Part shown: piece after piece, positions 50,770 to 61,688 of the stretch | Position numbering within the stretch: position 1 is the stretch's first letter | How the letters are laid out: each line of letters starts with the position of its first letter | NCBI GenBank assembly: GCA_020253445.1 | Contig: JADCBP010000011.1 | Span: forward strand, 36,001 to 100,000 | Length of the DNA stretch: 64,000 bases | DNA from: Methylobacterium sp. | GTDB taxonomy: Bacteria; Pseudomonadota; Alphaproteobacteria; Rhizobiales; Beijerinckiaceae | Direction: 5' to 3' | Made by a program: the position numbers and the translations under genes | Notes under the pieces: model-generated | Database searches by the model: none | What the model saw: the letters and a program-made list of their open reading frames with translations, nothing else | Told to the model about the DNA's origin: nothing

Positions 50770-52152
50770 TCACTTCGCCAGCCGCGCCAGCCACTTCTTC
50801 GCCTGCGCGCGCACATTCGCCGGCGCGGTGCCGCCATAGCTCGTTCGGCTCTTCACGGAATTCGTGACGCCCAGCACATCGAAAATCGCGCCCGTGATGC
50901 GCGGTTCGACCGATTGCATCTCGCCCAGCGAGAGCTTCTCGAGGTCCACGCCCTTGGCGCTGGCGAGGCCCACGATGCGCCCCGTGACGTGATGCGCTTC
51001 CCGGAACGGCATGTTGAGCACGCGCACCAGCCAATCCGCGAGGTCGGTCGCCGTGGCATAGCCCGAGGAGGCGGCCTTCTTCAGGCGTTTCGCATCGGGC
51101 TCCATGTCGCGAACCATGCCGGCGGTCGCGGCGATACAAAGTGCAATTGAATCAAGGGCATCGAAGGTCTGTTCCTTGTCCTCCTGCATGTCCTTGGCAT
51201 AAGCGAGGGTCAGGCCCTTCATCACCGTGAGCAGGCCGATCAATGAACCGAAGATGCGGCCCGTCTTGGCGCGAACCAGTTCCGCCGCATCCGGGTTGCG
51301 CTTCTGCGGCATGATGGAGGAGCCGGTCGTGAACTTGTCCGAGAGCTTCACGAACGCGAATTGCGCGCTGGTCCAGATCACGATCTCCTCGGCGAAGCGC
51401 GAGAGGTGCATCGCCAGGATGGACACCGCCGCCAGCGTCTCCAGCGCGAAATCCCGGTCCGAGACCGAATCGAGGCTGTTCGCGGTCGGCCGGTCGAAGC
51501 CCAGGGCCCTCGCCGTCCGTTCCCGGTCAATCGGGAACGAGGTTCCTGCCAGCGCCGCCGCACCCAGCGGGCATTCGTTCAGGCGGCGGCGCGCATCGGC
51601 GAAACGGCCGCGATCCCGCGCCAGCATCTCGACATAGGCCATGAGGTGATGGCCGAAGGTCACGGGCTGCGCGCTTTGCAGGTGGGTGAAGCCGGGCATC
51701 ACCGTGCCGGCATGGGCCAGCGCCTTCTCGGCAAGGGCAAGCTGGAGATCCTTCAGCGCGACATCGATCATGTCGATGGAATCGCGCACATAGAGGCGGA
51801 AATCGGTCGCGACCTGGTCATTCCGAGAGCGCGCCGTGTGCAGTCGCCCCGCCGGCGTGCCGATGATCTCGGCCAGTCGCGCCTCGACATTCATATGAAT
51901 ATCTTCGAGTGATGCCTTGAACGTGAACGAGCCATCGTCGATTTCCGCCTTGACCTTCTTCAGCCCCTGCACGATCGCTTCCGCCGATTGCGCATCGATG
52001 ATGCCCTGAGCATTCAGCATCTCGGCCTGCGCGATTGAGCCGCGGATATCCTGATCCGCCAGCCTCTTGTCGAACGAGATCGAAGCATTGATCTCCTGCA
52101 TGATGGCGGCCGGGCCTTCCGCGAACCGCCCGCCCCACATTTCGTTGGCCAT
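50770..52152 (-). CDS. argH: argininosuccinate lyase
   Basis: A 460-residue enzyme for arginine synthesis, cleaving argininosuccinate to arginine and fumarate. The superfamily signature [12 protein letters not shown] is complete; [18 protein letters not shown] and [17 protein letters not shown] (catalytic region) are present. Heads the argH-lptM-lysA run and is divergent from the TlpA-like gene 39 bp away. Confidence 0.97.
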   Translation of the reverse strand: MANEMWGGRFAEGPAAIMQEINASISFDKRLADQDIRGSIAQAEMLNAQGIIDAQSAEAIVQGLKKVKAEIDDGSFTFKASLEDIHMNVEARLAEIIGTPAGRLHTARSRNDQVATDFRLYVRDSIDMIDVALKDLQLALAEKALAHAGTVMPGFTHLQSAQPVTFGHHLMAYVEMLARDRGRFADARRRLNECPLGAAALAGTSFPIDRERTARALGFDRPTANSLDSVSDRDFALETLAAVSILAMHLSRFAEEIVIWTSAQFAFVKLSDKFTTGSSIMPQKRNPDAAELVRAKTGRIFGSLIGLLTVMKGLTLAYAKDMQEDKEQTFDALDSIALCIAATAGMVRDMEPDAKRLKKAASSGYATATDLADWLVRVLNMPFREAHHVTGRIVGLASAKGVDLEKLSLGEMQSVEPRITGAIFDVLGVTNSVKSRTSYGGTAPANVRAQAKKWLARLAK

Positions 52153-52191
52153 ATCGAACCCTGTCTGTCGATTTCCCGAGGTGCCCCGCCG

Positions 52192-52860
52192 ATGACCGCC
52201 CCGATGCCCGCTCGATCCTTGCTGAAGGCGCTCGCCGGACCGCTGCTCATGGGAGCCATCTTGTTCGGCGCTTCGCTATATGCCTTCGGCGGGATCGACA
52301 AGCTGTTCAAGACAACTTCGCCGGATGTCGCGGCCTGCAAGGCAGCGCAACCCCTTGCAGCGGCGCTGAAGCCGCTCGCGAAAGGTGAGGTCGCGGCTCT
52401 TCAAATCCCGAAAGAGCCCGCGCGCCTCATCGACCTCTCCTTCAAGGCGCCGGATGGGCGCGACACCACGCTCTCGGCCTTTCGGGGCAAGGCGGTTCTG
52501 GTCAACCTCTGGGCGACCTGGTGCGCGCCGTGCCGCCACGAGATGCCCGCGCTCGATCGGCTTCAGCAGAAATTTGGGGGTGCGGATTTCGAGGTGGTCG
52601 CGATCAATATCGACACCCGCAATTTCGACAAGCCGAAGCAGTTCCTCGATGAGGTGGGCGTGAGGGCGCTGGCGCAATATGCCGACCCGAGCGCGAAAAT
52701 CTTTCAGGATCTCAAGGCGGTGGGCCGCGCCTTCGGCATGCCCACGACCATCCTGCTCGATAAGAACGGCTGTGAGCTCGCCACTCTCGCGGGGCCGGCG
52801 GAATGGTCCTCGCCGGATGCCTTCGCCTTCATCGGCAAGGCGTTGGGGCGCGCGCCATGA
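52192..52860 (+). CDS. TlpA-like thiol:disulfide oxidoreductase
   Basis: A 222-residue membrane-anchored periplasmic thioredoxin. An N-terminal anchor ([19 protein letters not shown]) is followed by the domain with WATWCAPC at about 106-113 and a cis-Pro in [10 protein letters not shown]. Two further Cys (AACKAAQ and KNGCELA) are typical of the alphaproteobacterial TlpA group. It reduces proteins such as those of cytochrome oxidase assembly. It is located opposite argH, as in related genomes. Confidence 0.92.
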   Translation: MTAPMPARSLLKALAGPLLMGAILFGASLYAFGGIDKLFKTTSPDVAACKAAQPLAAALKPLAKGEVAALQIPKEPARLIDLSFKAPDGRDTTLSAFRGKAVLVNLWATWCAPCRHEMPALDRLQQKFGGADFEVVAINIDTRNFDKPKQFLDEVGVRALAQYADPSAKIFQDLKAVGRAFGMPTTILLDKNGCELATLAGPAEWSSPDAFAFIGKALGRAP

Positions 52861-53160
52861 TCAGAGGTCGAGGCTGAGGCTCACTTCCACCGCCTCGCCA
52901 ACGCTGAGGCTTTCCGCCCTGCGGATTTCGGCCTTGATGGGCAGAAGATAGGCATTGCGTCCGGTGTCGGGAAATATCGAGGTCTGCCAGCGGCTTTCGC
53001 CGATCGTCGCCGTCACGCGCACGCTGCCCCAGCCGCGGTTCTGACCCCCGCGGGGAACGGCCATGCGAATGACCTGGCTTTCATCCTCGGGCAGCGTGAT
53101 GAAGTGCCACGCGCCCTTGCCCGCCCAGAGCCAGAGCGGCGCGGTGAAATGGAGCTTCAC
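52861..53160 (-). CDS. DUF1905 domain protein
   Basis: A 99-residue small beta-rich protein with the DUF1905 pattern: FTAPLWLWAGKGAWHFITLP, then VRVTATIGESRWQTSIFP and YLLPIKAEIRRAESL. Function is unknown. It is coupled to the upstream oxidoreductase by a 4-bp overlap and its stop abuts the convergent TlpA-like gene's stop. Confidence 0.88.
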   Translation of the reverse strand: MKLHFTAPLWLWAGKGAWHFITLPEDESQVIRMAVPRGGQNRGWGSVRVTATIGESRWQTSIFPDTGRNAYLLPIKAEIRRAESLSVGEAVEVSLSLDL

Positions 53161-53750
53161 GGGCTCAGCTTGGTGCCGGCCTCATCCATTTGCGACAGCA
53201 GCCGGCGCAGAGCCACCTGAGGGTCAAGCTCGGGGTCGCAGATATGGGCGAGATAATCGCGGGCGGATGCCTCGATCCGGTCGGGCGTCGATTGCACCGC
53301 GCCATGGAACACGAAGGGAATCAGGAATTTCGTGCCGATCAGGTTGGCCGTCTGCTGCAATGGCTTGAGCAGTTCGCTCATCGAATAGGAGTTGTAACCG
53401 CCGGCCTGATAGGCTTTTGCCGGTCCGCCGGTCGAGATGGCGGAAACCCATTCCTTGCCGTGCAGTGCCGTGCCGCCCGGCCCATAGGCCCAGCCATATG
53501 TCAGGACATCATCGAGCCATTTCTTCATCAGCGGCGGAGTCGAGTACCAGTAGAAGGGATGCTGAAACACCAGCCGGTCATGCGCGAGAAGCAGTTCCTG
53601 CTCGCGGGCGACATCGATCTGCCAATCGGGGTAGCGTGCATACCCGAGATTGACGGTAATCTCCCCATGCTTTTCAAGCTCGGCCGCCCAGCGCCGGTTG
53701 ACCGTGGAGCGATCAAGGCTGGGGTGAAAAACATTCACCAATATCTTCAT
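53157..53750 (-). CDS. NAD(P)H-dependent flavodoxin-fold oxidoreductase (KefF/quinone reductase type)
   Basis: A 197-residue flavoprotein: ILVNVFHPSLDRSTVNRRW at the N-terminus, FQHPFYWYSTPPLMKKWLDDVLTYGWAYGPGGTAL in the FMN/quinone region, and SAISTGGPAKAYQAGGYN. It resembles KefF/MdaB-like NAD(P)H:quinone reductases. It lies downstream of the grxD-bolA-purL set, with a 40-bp gap, possibly in one redox-related transcript. Confidence 0.9.
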   Translation of the reverse strand: MKILVNVFHPSLDRSTVNRRWAAELEKHGEITVNLGYARYPDWQIDVAREQELLLAHDRLVFQHPFYWYSTPPLMKKWLDDVLTYGWAYGPGGTALHGKEWVSAISTGGPAKAYQAGGYNSYSMSELLKPLQQTANLIGTKFLIPFVFHGAVQSTPDRIEASARDYLAHICDPELDPQVALRRLLSQMDEAGTKLSP

Positions 53751-53790
53751 GATTCAAAACCTTTCGAACCATTCGTGGCGGAACCGGAAA

Positions 53791-54126
53791 TCAGCCCGCC
53801 TTCTTCACCGCGATGCCCTGATCGGCGAGCGCCTGCGCGAGTTCACCCGACTGGAACATCTCGCGCACGATATCGCAGCCGCCGATGAACTCGCCCTTGA
53901 TGTAGAGCTGCGGAATGGTCGGCCAATTGGCGTAATCCTTGATGCCCTGGCGCAATTCGGCATTGTCGAGCACGTTATGCGCCTTGTAGGGCGCGCCGAC
54001 ATAATCGAGGATCTGCACGACCTGGCCGGAAAACCCGCACATCGGGAATTGCGGCGTGCCCTTCATGAAGAGCACCACGTCGTTGGATTTCACTTCATTG
54101 TCGATGAAGGCGTTGATTCCGGACAT
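53791..54126 (-). CDS. grxD: monothiol glutaredoxin Grx4-type
   Basis: A 111-residue CGFS glutaredoxin: active site [13 protein letters not shown] with a single Cys, TPQFP before it, and [20 protein letters not shown]. Works with BolA-type proteins in FeS cluster trafficking. ATG 54126 has a good GGAG; the longer frame adds only five residues. Gene order purL-bolA-grxD is typical for alphaproteobacteria. Confidence 0.95.
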   Translation of the reverse strand: MSGINAFIDNEVKSNDVVLFMKGTPQFPMCGFSGQVVQILDYVGAPYKAHNVLDNAELRQGIKDYANWPTIPQLYIKGEFIGGCDIVREMFQSGELAQALADQGIAVKKAG

Positions 54127-54172
54127 CTCTTTTCTCCTCACGCCGCTTCAAGGGCGGCGGATTTCGTTGAAC

Positions 54173-54403
54173 TTACTTCGCCACCGTGGTGAGCGCCAGA
54201 GCGTGCAGCACGCCGCCCATATTGCCCTTCAGTGCGGCATAGACAAGCTGGTGCTGCTTCACCTTCGGCAGGCCCTTGAAGGCGGCGGAGGTGACGGTCG
54301 CGGCGTAATGGTCGCCATCGCCGGCGAGGTCGCGGATTTCCACCTCCGCATCCGGAAGCGCTTCCTTGATCATCGCCGCGATGTCATCGGCCTTCATGGG
54401 CAT
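54173..54403 (-). CDS. BolA-family protein
   Basis: A 76-residue protein of the BolA/IbaG fold: DDIAAMIKEALPDAEVEIRDLAGDGDHYAATVTS and the conserved KVKQHQLVYAAL with the His that bridges a cluster with monothiol Grx. It is placed 46 bp upstream of grxD and 12 bp after purL. Starting at ATG 54403 or two codons later is not resolved. Confidence 0.93.
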   Translation of the reverse strand: MPMKADDIAAMIKEALPDAEVEIRDLAGDGDHYAATVTSAAFKGLPKVKQHQLVYAALKGNMGGVLHALALTTVAK

Positions 54404-54415
54404 GGTTCTTGACCC

Positions 54416-56635
<2,220 letters not shown>

Positions 56636-56713
56636 CGCGCCACCTCGGGAATGGGAGCGCTATAGCGGGGAAGGGGCGAGGGGGAAAGGCGAAAGCGACC
56701 TGCCGCAAACTGA

Positions 56714-57376
56714 TCAGTCAGTGGGGCTATCCCTCTTCGAATCAAAAGAAAGCAAGCCGCGAGTTTCAACTTTCGGCATCTTTTCGAATGTTCTTACATT
56801 TCTTTTTTCATCTGGGTCGAAGCCTGCGCGGCGGATTGCTCCCAAAAGCCGATCTTCCACCCAATGCATGCTCTCACTTAGAAGTTCGATTGAGTTTCTG
56901 CCAGCGTAATGACCGTTTCTCATGACTAGTATAGAGGATTTCTCTTTCGGTTTAATATGAAGCAGGCCGTTTTGTGATTGTTCGATGTTGCCGTCATCAT
57001 CAATCCATGCCTCATAAGCATTCCATTTATAATGGTGCATAATGTTGTCACGCTCTTTTAAAATAAAATTCCAGTAAATTTCGTTCTTCTCAATATTTTT
57101 CTTGCTTGATATAAAATTCCATTCGTCAGCTAGCGCGCTTCGAATTTGAGAATTAATACAAGATTTAACATCATTTTGTATCAATGAAATTGAAGTGCGT
57201 ATAATGGCGCAGGTTCCGATCCAATTTGTCTTCCAATTCCAAAGATAGCTGTTGGTTTTGAGTGAGTCTTGAAGGTGCCAAACACCTAATTTTGCATCTG
57301 ACAATGCGCGAAACGAATTCAAGAAGTATTTGATCTCAACATACGTAAAAAAGAATTTGTCGAGAGATGCAGTCAC
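56714..57376 (-). CDS. AT-rich hypothetical protein with a HEPN-like motif
   Basis: A 220-residue mostly helical protein, no membrane span or signal. Residues 109-114 (RDNIMH) fit the Rx4H motif of HEPN ribonuclease domains, in a helix-rich context. Composition is strongly AT-rich against the flanking purL and the GC-rich stretch upstream, so horizontal acquisition is likely. Its start overlaps a very small frame by 4 bp at 57373. HEPN proteins are common in toxin-antitoxin and defence systems, but no clear nucleotidyltransferase partner was seen. Confidence 0.7.
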   Translation of the reverse strand: MTASLDKFFFTYVEIKYFLNSFRALSDAKLGVWHLQDSLKTNSYLWNWKTNWIGTCAIIRTSISLIQNDVKSCINSQIRSALADEWNFISSKKNIEKNEIYWNFILKERDNIMHHYKWNAYEAWIDDDGNIEQSQNGLLHIKPKEKSSILVMRNGHYAGRNSIELLSESMHWVEDRLLGAIRRAGFDPDEKRNVRTFEKMPKVETRGLLSFDSKRDSPTD

Positions 57377-57489
57377 GCAAACGTCCCCTCTTCATCATAT
57401 CGCGCATTGTTACCGCAGGCACGGTACATAGTAGCTAAAAATTCCAACTTATCCCCGCCCTCCCGCACCGCCCCCATAATCCGCTTCAT
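57373..57489 (-). CDS. possible 38-aa leader gene coupled to the HEPN-like gene
   Basis: A short frame (MKRIMGAVREGGDKLEF to the stop) whose last 4 bp overlap the HEPN-like start, a sign of translational coupling. It is too short for family assignment and base composition changes within it, so it could be a chance frame at the edge of the AT-rich insert. Confidence 0.25.
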   Translation of the reverse strand: MKRIMGAVREGGDKLEFLATMYRACGNNARYDEEGTFA

Positions 57490-57994
57490 CCCGCCGGGTC
57501 GGGCCGGCCGTCTCAAGAGCGGAGCGGGCAGGCGGCGGGGTCGATTCCGGGTTCGCGGGGGCATTGAGCCCTCGCGCCGTCCGGCCTGCCGGCTCATGGC
57601 AGGCGCGGCGGAAGCGCCCGCAGCCTCACCCCGGGCCGCGCCAGCGGTCTGCCTGCTGGTCAGGGCAGCGAAAGCCGGGGCATTGGTTGCCGCCGAATCG
57701 CAGTGCGGGGTTCAACCGTGCCAGGGTTCCGGAACAACCGGTCCCCTACCATTTGCTGAGCGCCTCCGGTTCGCTTGGAGGTTGTGCCCCGTGCTGTCCC
57801 GACCTCTTGCTGCGCCGGAAACGCCCGAAAGAGCGGTGATTCAGAGCGGTGATTCATGGCAATGTAACAATGTATCATTACGTTGGCCTTGACACCGGTA
57901 AAAAAGGTGGAATTTTCCTGGTAAAAAGTTTGCGAGAAATTTCGGCTCGAAATACTATTTTTTGCGAACGTTCTTTTTTATTGGACTTTGCCTC
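57490..57994. other. 505-bp interval without a convincing gene
   Basis: GC-rich to about 57870, then AT-rich. The frames present are Pro/Arg-rich and look like chance frames on both strands. A tandem 13-bp repeat, AGAGCGGTGATTC, occurs at 57830-57842 and 57843-57855. From 57860 to 57980 the sequence becomes AT-rich and probably holds the promoter of the PAS-like genes. No clear terminator or RNA was identified. Confidence 0.5.
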
Positions 57995-58468
57995 ATGGCT
58001 CTTGCTCATCGTCGCGCCGGGACGCGTCATGTCTCTCCCATCCCTATGGAACGGAACTTTCGACGTTTCGCATGTGGCGAAAACGTCCGCGAGCGATGGA
58101 TCGAGGCGGGCGCGACCTCTGAATTTCTGGGCCATCTCATTGTGGTCATTCCCGCTGATCGGCTCGAGGAATACCGCTTCACCTTTGTTGGTTCTGAGGT
58201 CATCGCCCATTTCGATCGGGACATTTCCCCCGATTCCTTCGCGGAGATTCTCCGATCCTCGTCAAATTTGAGACCCTGCCTCGAACAGTCCGAAAAGTCC
58301 TTGAGGATTGATGAAAAGGTCGTCTCACGCCACCGCTATGATTTTGCTGACATGTGGGTCATTGAATATTCTCGTGTTATCTATCCGGTAACCGCTGGAA
58401 GCCGCAGCACTTGCGTGATCAGGCACTATGTTTTTCATGATCACTCGCTGGAGGGTCGTTATTTCTGA
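57995..58468 (+). CDS. PAS-like small protein, paralogue 1
   Basis: About 157 residues (start uncertain; ATG 57995, ATG 58046 or TTG 57962 are possible). The core from EYRFTFVGSEVIAHF to YSRVIYPV, followed by VIRHYVFHD, resembles the alphaproteobacterial PAS_5-type fold in which an aromatic-rich N-terminal strand precedes helices and a five-strand sheet. No output domain is attached. It is clearly related in layout to the next gene (58550). Function unknown; many PAS_5 proteins are stand-alone. Confidence 0.6.
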   Translation: MALAHRRAGTRHVSPIPMERNFRRFACGENVRERWIEAGATSEFLGHLIVVIPADRLEEYRFTFVGSEVIAHFDRDISPDSFAEILRSSSNLRPCLEQSEKSLRIDEKVVSRHRYDFADMWVIEYSRVIYPVTAGSRSTCVIRHYVFHDHSLEGRYF

Positions 58469-58549
58469 TCCGCTGCGCTGCCAGCGTTGAAGACAGGGCA
58501 TGCAAACAAGACGGGCAATTGTTCAAACCGCGCCAGGGACGGGGGCAGA

Positions 58550-58999
58550 ATGCTTCTTCGATTTGATCTCACGGACGACGAGGCTGCTCATTTCAAGTTG
58601 CTGTCGGACCTCTGCAAGAATGCTTCCAGATCGGATTTTGTCGACATCATCCAGTCATGGGACATGGCTCGGCTCTGCCTGCTGAGCCGCCGGCTTGTTG
58701 TTCTCCGGCCGGCGGAGCAGCTGGAAGATTTCGAGTGTCTCTATTATGGCGATGAATTGCAGGAGCGGTTCGGCGCTGATTTCACCGGCTATCGCTTCGC
58801 AGAGGTCCCCGAACTCGAGGAGATCCGGCATTCGCTGGATGCCTTCCGGCAGGTCGCCCTTCACAAGACGCCGCATTTTTCCCGTGTCTCGCGCACGCAG
58901 CGCGATCCCGAGGGAATTGACTACACCCGGATCCTCTATCCTGTCCTCAAGGGCGGCAGCACGCGGCTCGTTGTCGGCATCATGGTTTTCCTCGATTGA
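58550..58999 (+). CDS. PAS-like small protein, paralogue 2
   Basis: A 149-residue protein. Its order of elements (DFECLYYGDELQERFGADFTGYRF, then YTRILYPVLKGG, then VVGIMVFLD) parallels paralogue 1, so the two look like a tandem duplication that has diverged. ATG 58550 has a G-rich ribosome site 5 nt upstream; the longer frame begins outside family sequence. No catalytic motif is recognised. Assignment to a PAS_5-like fold is by pattern only. Confidence 0.65.
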   Translation: MLLRFDLTDDEAAHFKLLSDLCKNASRSDFVDIIQSWDMARLCLLSRRLVVLRPAEQLEDFECLYYGDELQERFGADFTGYRFAEVPELEEIRHSLDAFRQVALHKTPHFSRVSRTQRDPEGIDYTRILYPVLKGGSTRLVVGIMVFLD

Positions 59000-59039
59000 G
59001 CGGCGGTGAGTGAAACAGTCGCGCCTGGCGCTCGCCTGT

Positions 59040-59684
59040 TCAGCCCGCCACCATGCCCGCTCGCTTCTTCACATGGCCGTAATAGGCCCAGAGCATGCGC
59101 GCCGCCACGGCCCGCCATGGGCTCCAGCGTTCGGCGATGACCGCGATTTCCTTCGCGGTCGGCCGCAGATCGAGGCCCATGGCAAGCTTCGCGCCCTCCT
59201 GCAGCGCGAGATCGCCTGGCGCGAACACATCCTGCACGCCCACCGAGAACATCAGCCAGACCTCGGCGGTCCATGGCCCGATGCCATGCACCTTCACGAG
59301 GCTCGCCTGGGCCTCTGCCGCAGGCATCTCGCCGAGGCGATCAATCGGCAGGTCTCCCGCGATGACCGCCGAGGCAATCGCGCGGAGCGTCCTGATCTTT
59401 CCGGCGGAATAGCCGCAGGCGCGCAAATCCTCGTCGCTCATCGCCATCAGCCCCTCGGGCGTGATGGGATCGACGACCGCGCGCAACTTGCCGCGGATGG
59501 CATTGGCGGCGGAGGTCGAGACCTGCTGCGCGGTGATGGTCGAAACGAGCCCGCCGAATCCCGGCTCGCGCCAGCGCAGGGCGGGCACGCCGCAGGTCTG
59601 GGCGATCATCGCCATATGCGGGCACATCGCGCGCAGGGCCTCCACGCCGCGGGCGACATCGGCTTCGGAGGTGAGTATGCTCAT
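59040..59684 (-). CDS. AlkA-like DNA-3-methyladenine glycosylase (HhH-GPD)
   Basis: A 214-residue base-excision enzyme. The helix-hairpin-helix LVKVHGIGPWTAEVWLMFS is followed by the catalytic Asp in FAPGDLALQEG, the expected GPD pattern; STITAQQVSTSAANAI is the family N-terminal helix. It removes alkylated bases from DNA. It is divergent from gluQ, with about 70 bp between the genes. Confidence 0.93.
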   Translation of the reverse strand: MSILTSEADVARGVEALRAMCPHMAMIAQTCGVPALRWREPGFGGLVSTITAQQVSTSAANAIRGKLRAVVDPITPEGLMAMSDEDLRACGYSAGKIRTLRAIASAVIAGDLPIDRLGEMPAAEAQASLVKVHGIGPWTAEVWLMFSVGVQDVFAPGDLALQEGAKLAMGLDLRPTAKEIAVIAERWSPWRAVAARMLWAYYGHVKKRAGMVAG

Positions 59685-59754
59685 GAAAGGGCCCCATTGG
59701 TTAGGCTGTCATGGCCGGTTTCGTCCGGGCCATGCAAGGCCGTGATTGATCCGC

Positions 59755-60576
59755 ATGCAACCCGTTTTCCGCTTCGCCCCCAGCCCCAACGGTCACCTGC
59801 ATCTGGGGCATGCCTTTTCGGCCCTCATCAATGCGCGCATGGCGGCGGAGAAAGGCGGACGATTCCTCATCCGGATCGAGGATATCGACACATCGCGCTG
59901 CACGGACAGTCTCGTGGCGGATTGCCTTGACGATCTCGCCTGGCTGGGCCTCGCCTGGGAAGAGCCGGTACTCCGGCAATCCACGCAATTCGCGCGCTAC
60001 AGGGCTGCGGCGGATGATCTTGCCGCACGAGGGCTCGCATTCCGCTGCACCTGCACGCGCGGGGATATCCAGAAGGCGGCGGGCGAGAATCCGCCGCGCG
60101 ATCCCGATGGCGCGATCCTTTATCCCGGCACATGCCGGCATGGAGGAGCGGGAGGGGGGCCCCATGCCCTGCGGCTCGATTGCCGCGCTGGAATCGCCAC
60201 GCTTTCCGGTCCGCTCGAATGGCGCGAGACGGGAGAGGGCGCGGAGCAGTCGATCCCCGCCGATCCCTCGATCTGGGGAGATGTCGTGCTGATCCGGAAG
60301 GATGTTCCGGCGAGCTATCACCTCGCGGTTGCGCTCGATGATGCGATGCAGGGTGTCACGCATGTGGTGCGGGGGCGCGACCTCCACGCCGCCACGGCCA
60401 TCCACAGGCTGCTGCAATCGCTCCTCGGCCTTCCCGCGCCGGTCTATCACCACCACGCGCTGATCCTCGACGAGGAGGGGAGGAAGCTCTCGAAATCCTC
60501 CCTCTCCACGCCCCTTCGCCAGTTGCGCGCGGAGGGGGTGACGGCAATCGAAATACGCCGACATTTGGGGTTCTGA
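59755..60576 (+). CDS. gluQ: glutamyl-Q tRNA(Asp) synthetase
   Basis: A 273-residue truncated glutamyl-tRNA synthetase that loads Glu onto queuosine of tRNA(Asp). The HIGH motif is HLHLGHAF, the KMSKS equivalent is KLSKS, and Zn ligands are in FRCTCTRG and YPGTCRHG. It lacks the anticodon domain, as in GluQ. ATG 59755 is preferred over a TTG nine bases upstream. Confidence 0.95.
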   Translation: MQPVFRFAPSPNGHLHLGHAFSALINARMAAEKGGRFLIRIEDIDTSRCTDSLVADCLDDLAWLGLAWEEPVLRQSTQFARYRAAADDLAARGLAFRCTCTRGDIQKAAGENPPRDPDGAILYPGTCRHGGAGGGPHALRLDCRAGIATLSGPLEWRETGEGAEQSIPADPSIWGDVVLIRKDVPASYHLAVALDDAMQGVTHVVRGRDLHAATAIHRLLQSLLGLPAPVYHHHALILDEEGRKLSKSSLSTPLRQLRAEGVTAIEIRRHLGF

Positions 60577-60640
60577 CGCCAAAGGTTGGTCACACCCTCG
60601 CGGTCTTGGCCAGACTTTTTCCGGCCATGACGACTTCGCC

Positions 60641-61564
60641 TCAGCGCCCGGCCACCATCGTCACCACGAAGGTCGTGGTCACCACCGCGATCAGCGTGGT
60701 CAGCGCGATGGTGCCCGAGGCGATGGCCTCGGCCTTGCGGTAGCGCTCGGCCACCAGAAAGGCGTTGATGCCGGAGGGGCAGGCCGCGAAGAGCGTCGCC
60801 GCGCCGATCCAGACCGGCGGCAGCACGAAAACATGCTTCGCGAGCAGGAACACCAGCAGCGGATGCAGGATCAGCTTCAGCGCGCCAACGCCGACGATCA
60901 GCAGGCGCGAGCCGGTGAAACTCACCCGAACCAGCCCCATGCCCGTTGCCACCAGCGCGCAGGGCGCCGCTGATTGGCTCAGGAACGTGATGATGGAAAG
61001 TGGAATCTCCGGCAGCTTCTGGCCGGTGAGGCGCCAGGCAAGCCCCGCGAAAATGCCGATCAGGATCGGGTGTGTCACCAGCGAACGGACGAGCTTCACG
61101 GTCGCGGCTGCTCCGCCGCCCCGCTCGATCAGCACGGTCACGAGGGTCATCGTGGCGGGGAGATGCACCGCGAGCAGCAGCACGATGGGCACGCGCCCCG
61201 CCTCGCCGAACACGCCGAGGATCAGCGGAATGCCGATCAGCACGGTGTTCGATTGCGCGGCCGTGAAGCCGATCACCGCCCGTTCGGCGCGGTCGCGCCC
61301 GGCGAGCCTGGCGAAGGTGCTGCCTGCAAGCCAGACCAGAGCCAGCGGGATGAAATAGGCGAGCCAGTATGGTGCGGGGTTCAGGTTCGGCAGGTCGGCC
61401 GTCGCCACCGTGCGGAAAAGCAGGGCGGGAATCGCCAGCACGAACACGAAGGCGGAGAGCCCTTCGCCGGCGCTCTGGCCGATCAGCCCCGTGCGCACGG
61501 TGACATAGCCCACGGCGATGAGCGCGAAAATGGGGGCGACGATGGCGAAGGAGGTGGCGAGCAT
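60641..61564 (-). CDS. AEC-family transporter
   Basis: A 307-residue membrane protein with about ten spans, in two five-span halves (for example IVAPIFALIAVGYVTVRTGLI and GAATLFAACPSGINAFLVAERY). The PSGINA sequence and the LAAQSN-like FTAAQSNTVLIGIP loop are typical of auxin-efflux-carrier-type transporters for organic acids. Ligand unknown. No partner gene is adjacent. Confidence 0.9.
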   Translation of the reverse strand: MLATSFAIVAPIFALIAVGYVTVRTGLIGQSAGEGLSAFVFVLAIPALLFRTVATADLPNLNPAPYWLAYFIPLALVWLAGSTFARLAGRDRAERAVIGFTAAQSNTVLIGIPLILGVFGEAGRVPIVLLLAVHLPATMTLVTVLIERGGGAAATVKLVRSLVTHPILIGIFAGLAWRLTGQKLPEIPLSIITFLSQSAAPCALVATGMGLVRVSFTGSRLLIVGVGALKLILHPLLVFLLAKHVFVLPPVWIGAATLFAACPSGINAFLVAERYRKAEAIASGTIALTTLIAVVTTTFVVTMVAGR

Positions 61565-61688
61565 GGAAGGGGCCGGGCAATTCAGAGGGCCGGATCGCGC
61601 CCGGCATTCAAGGGCTGTTTACGCCAGCGGGCGATAAAGGGAAGAGTGCGGGTCCGGCCCGCGTCCCTCAAGAATTGGCGGATGTCCG

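Noticed and set aside
57407..57892. Plus-strand frames in the GC-rich interval after the HEPN-like gene
   Set aside because: Pro/Arg/Ala-rich with no ribosome site or motif, and overlapping frames in several phases look equally plausible.
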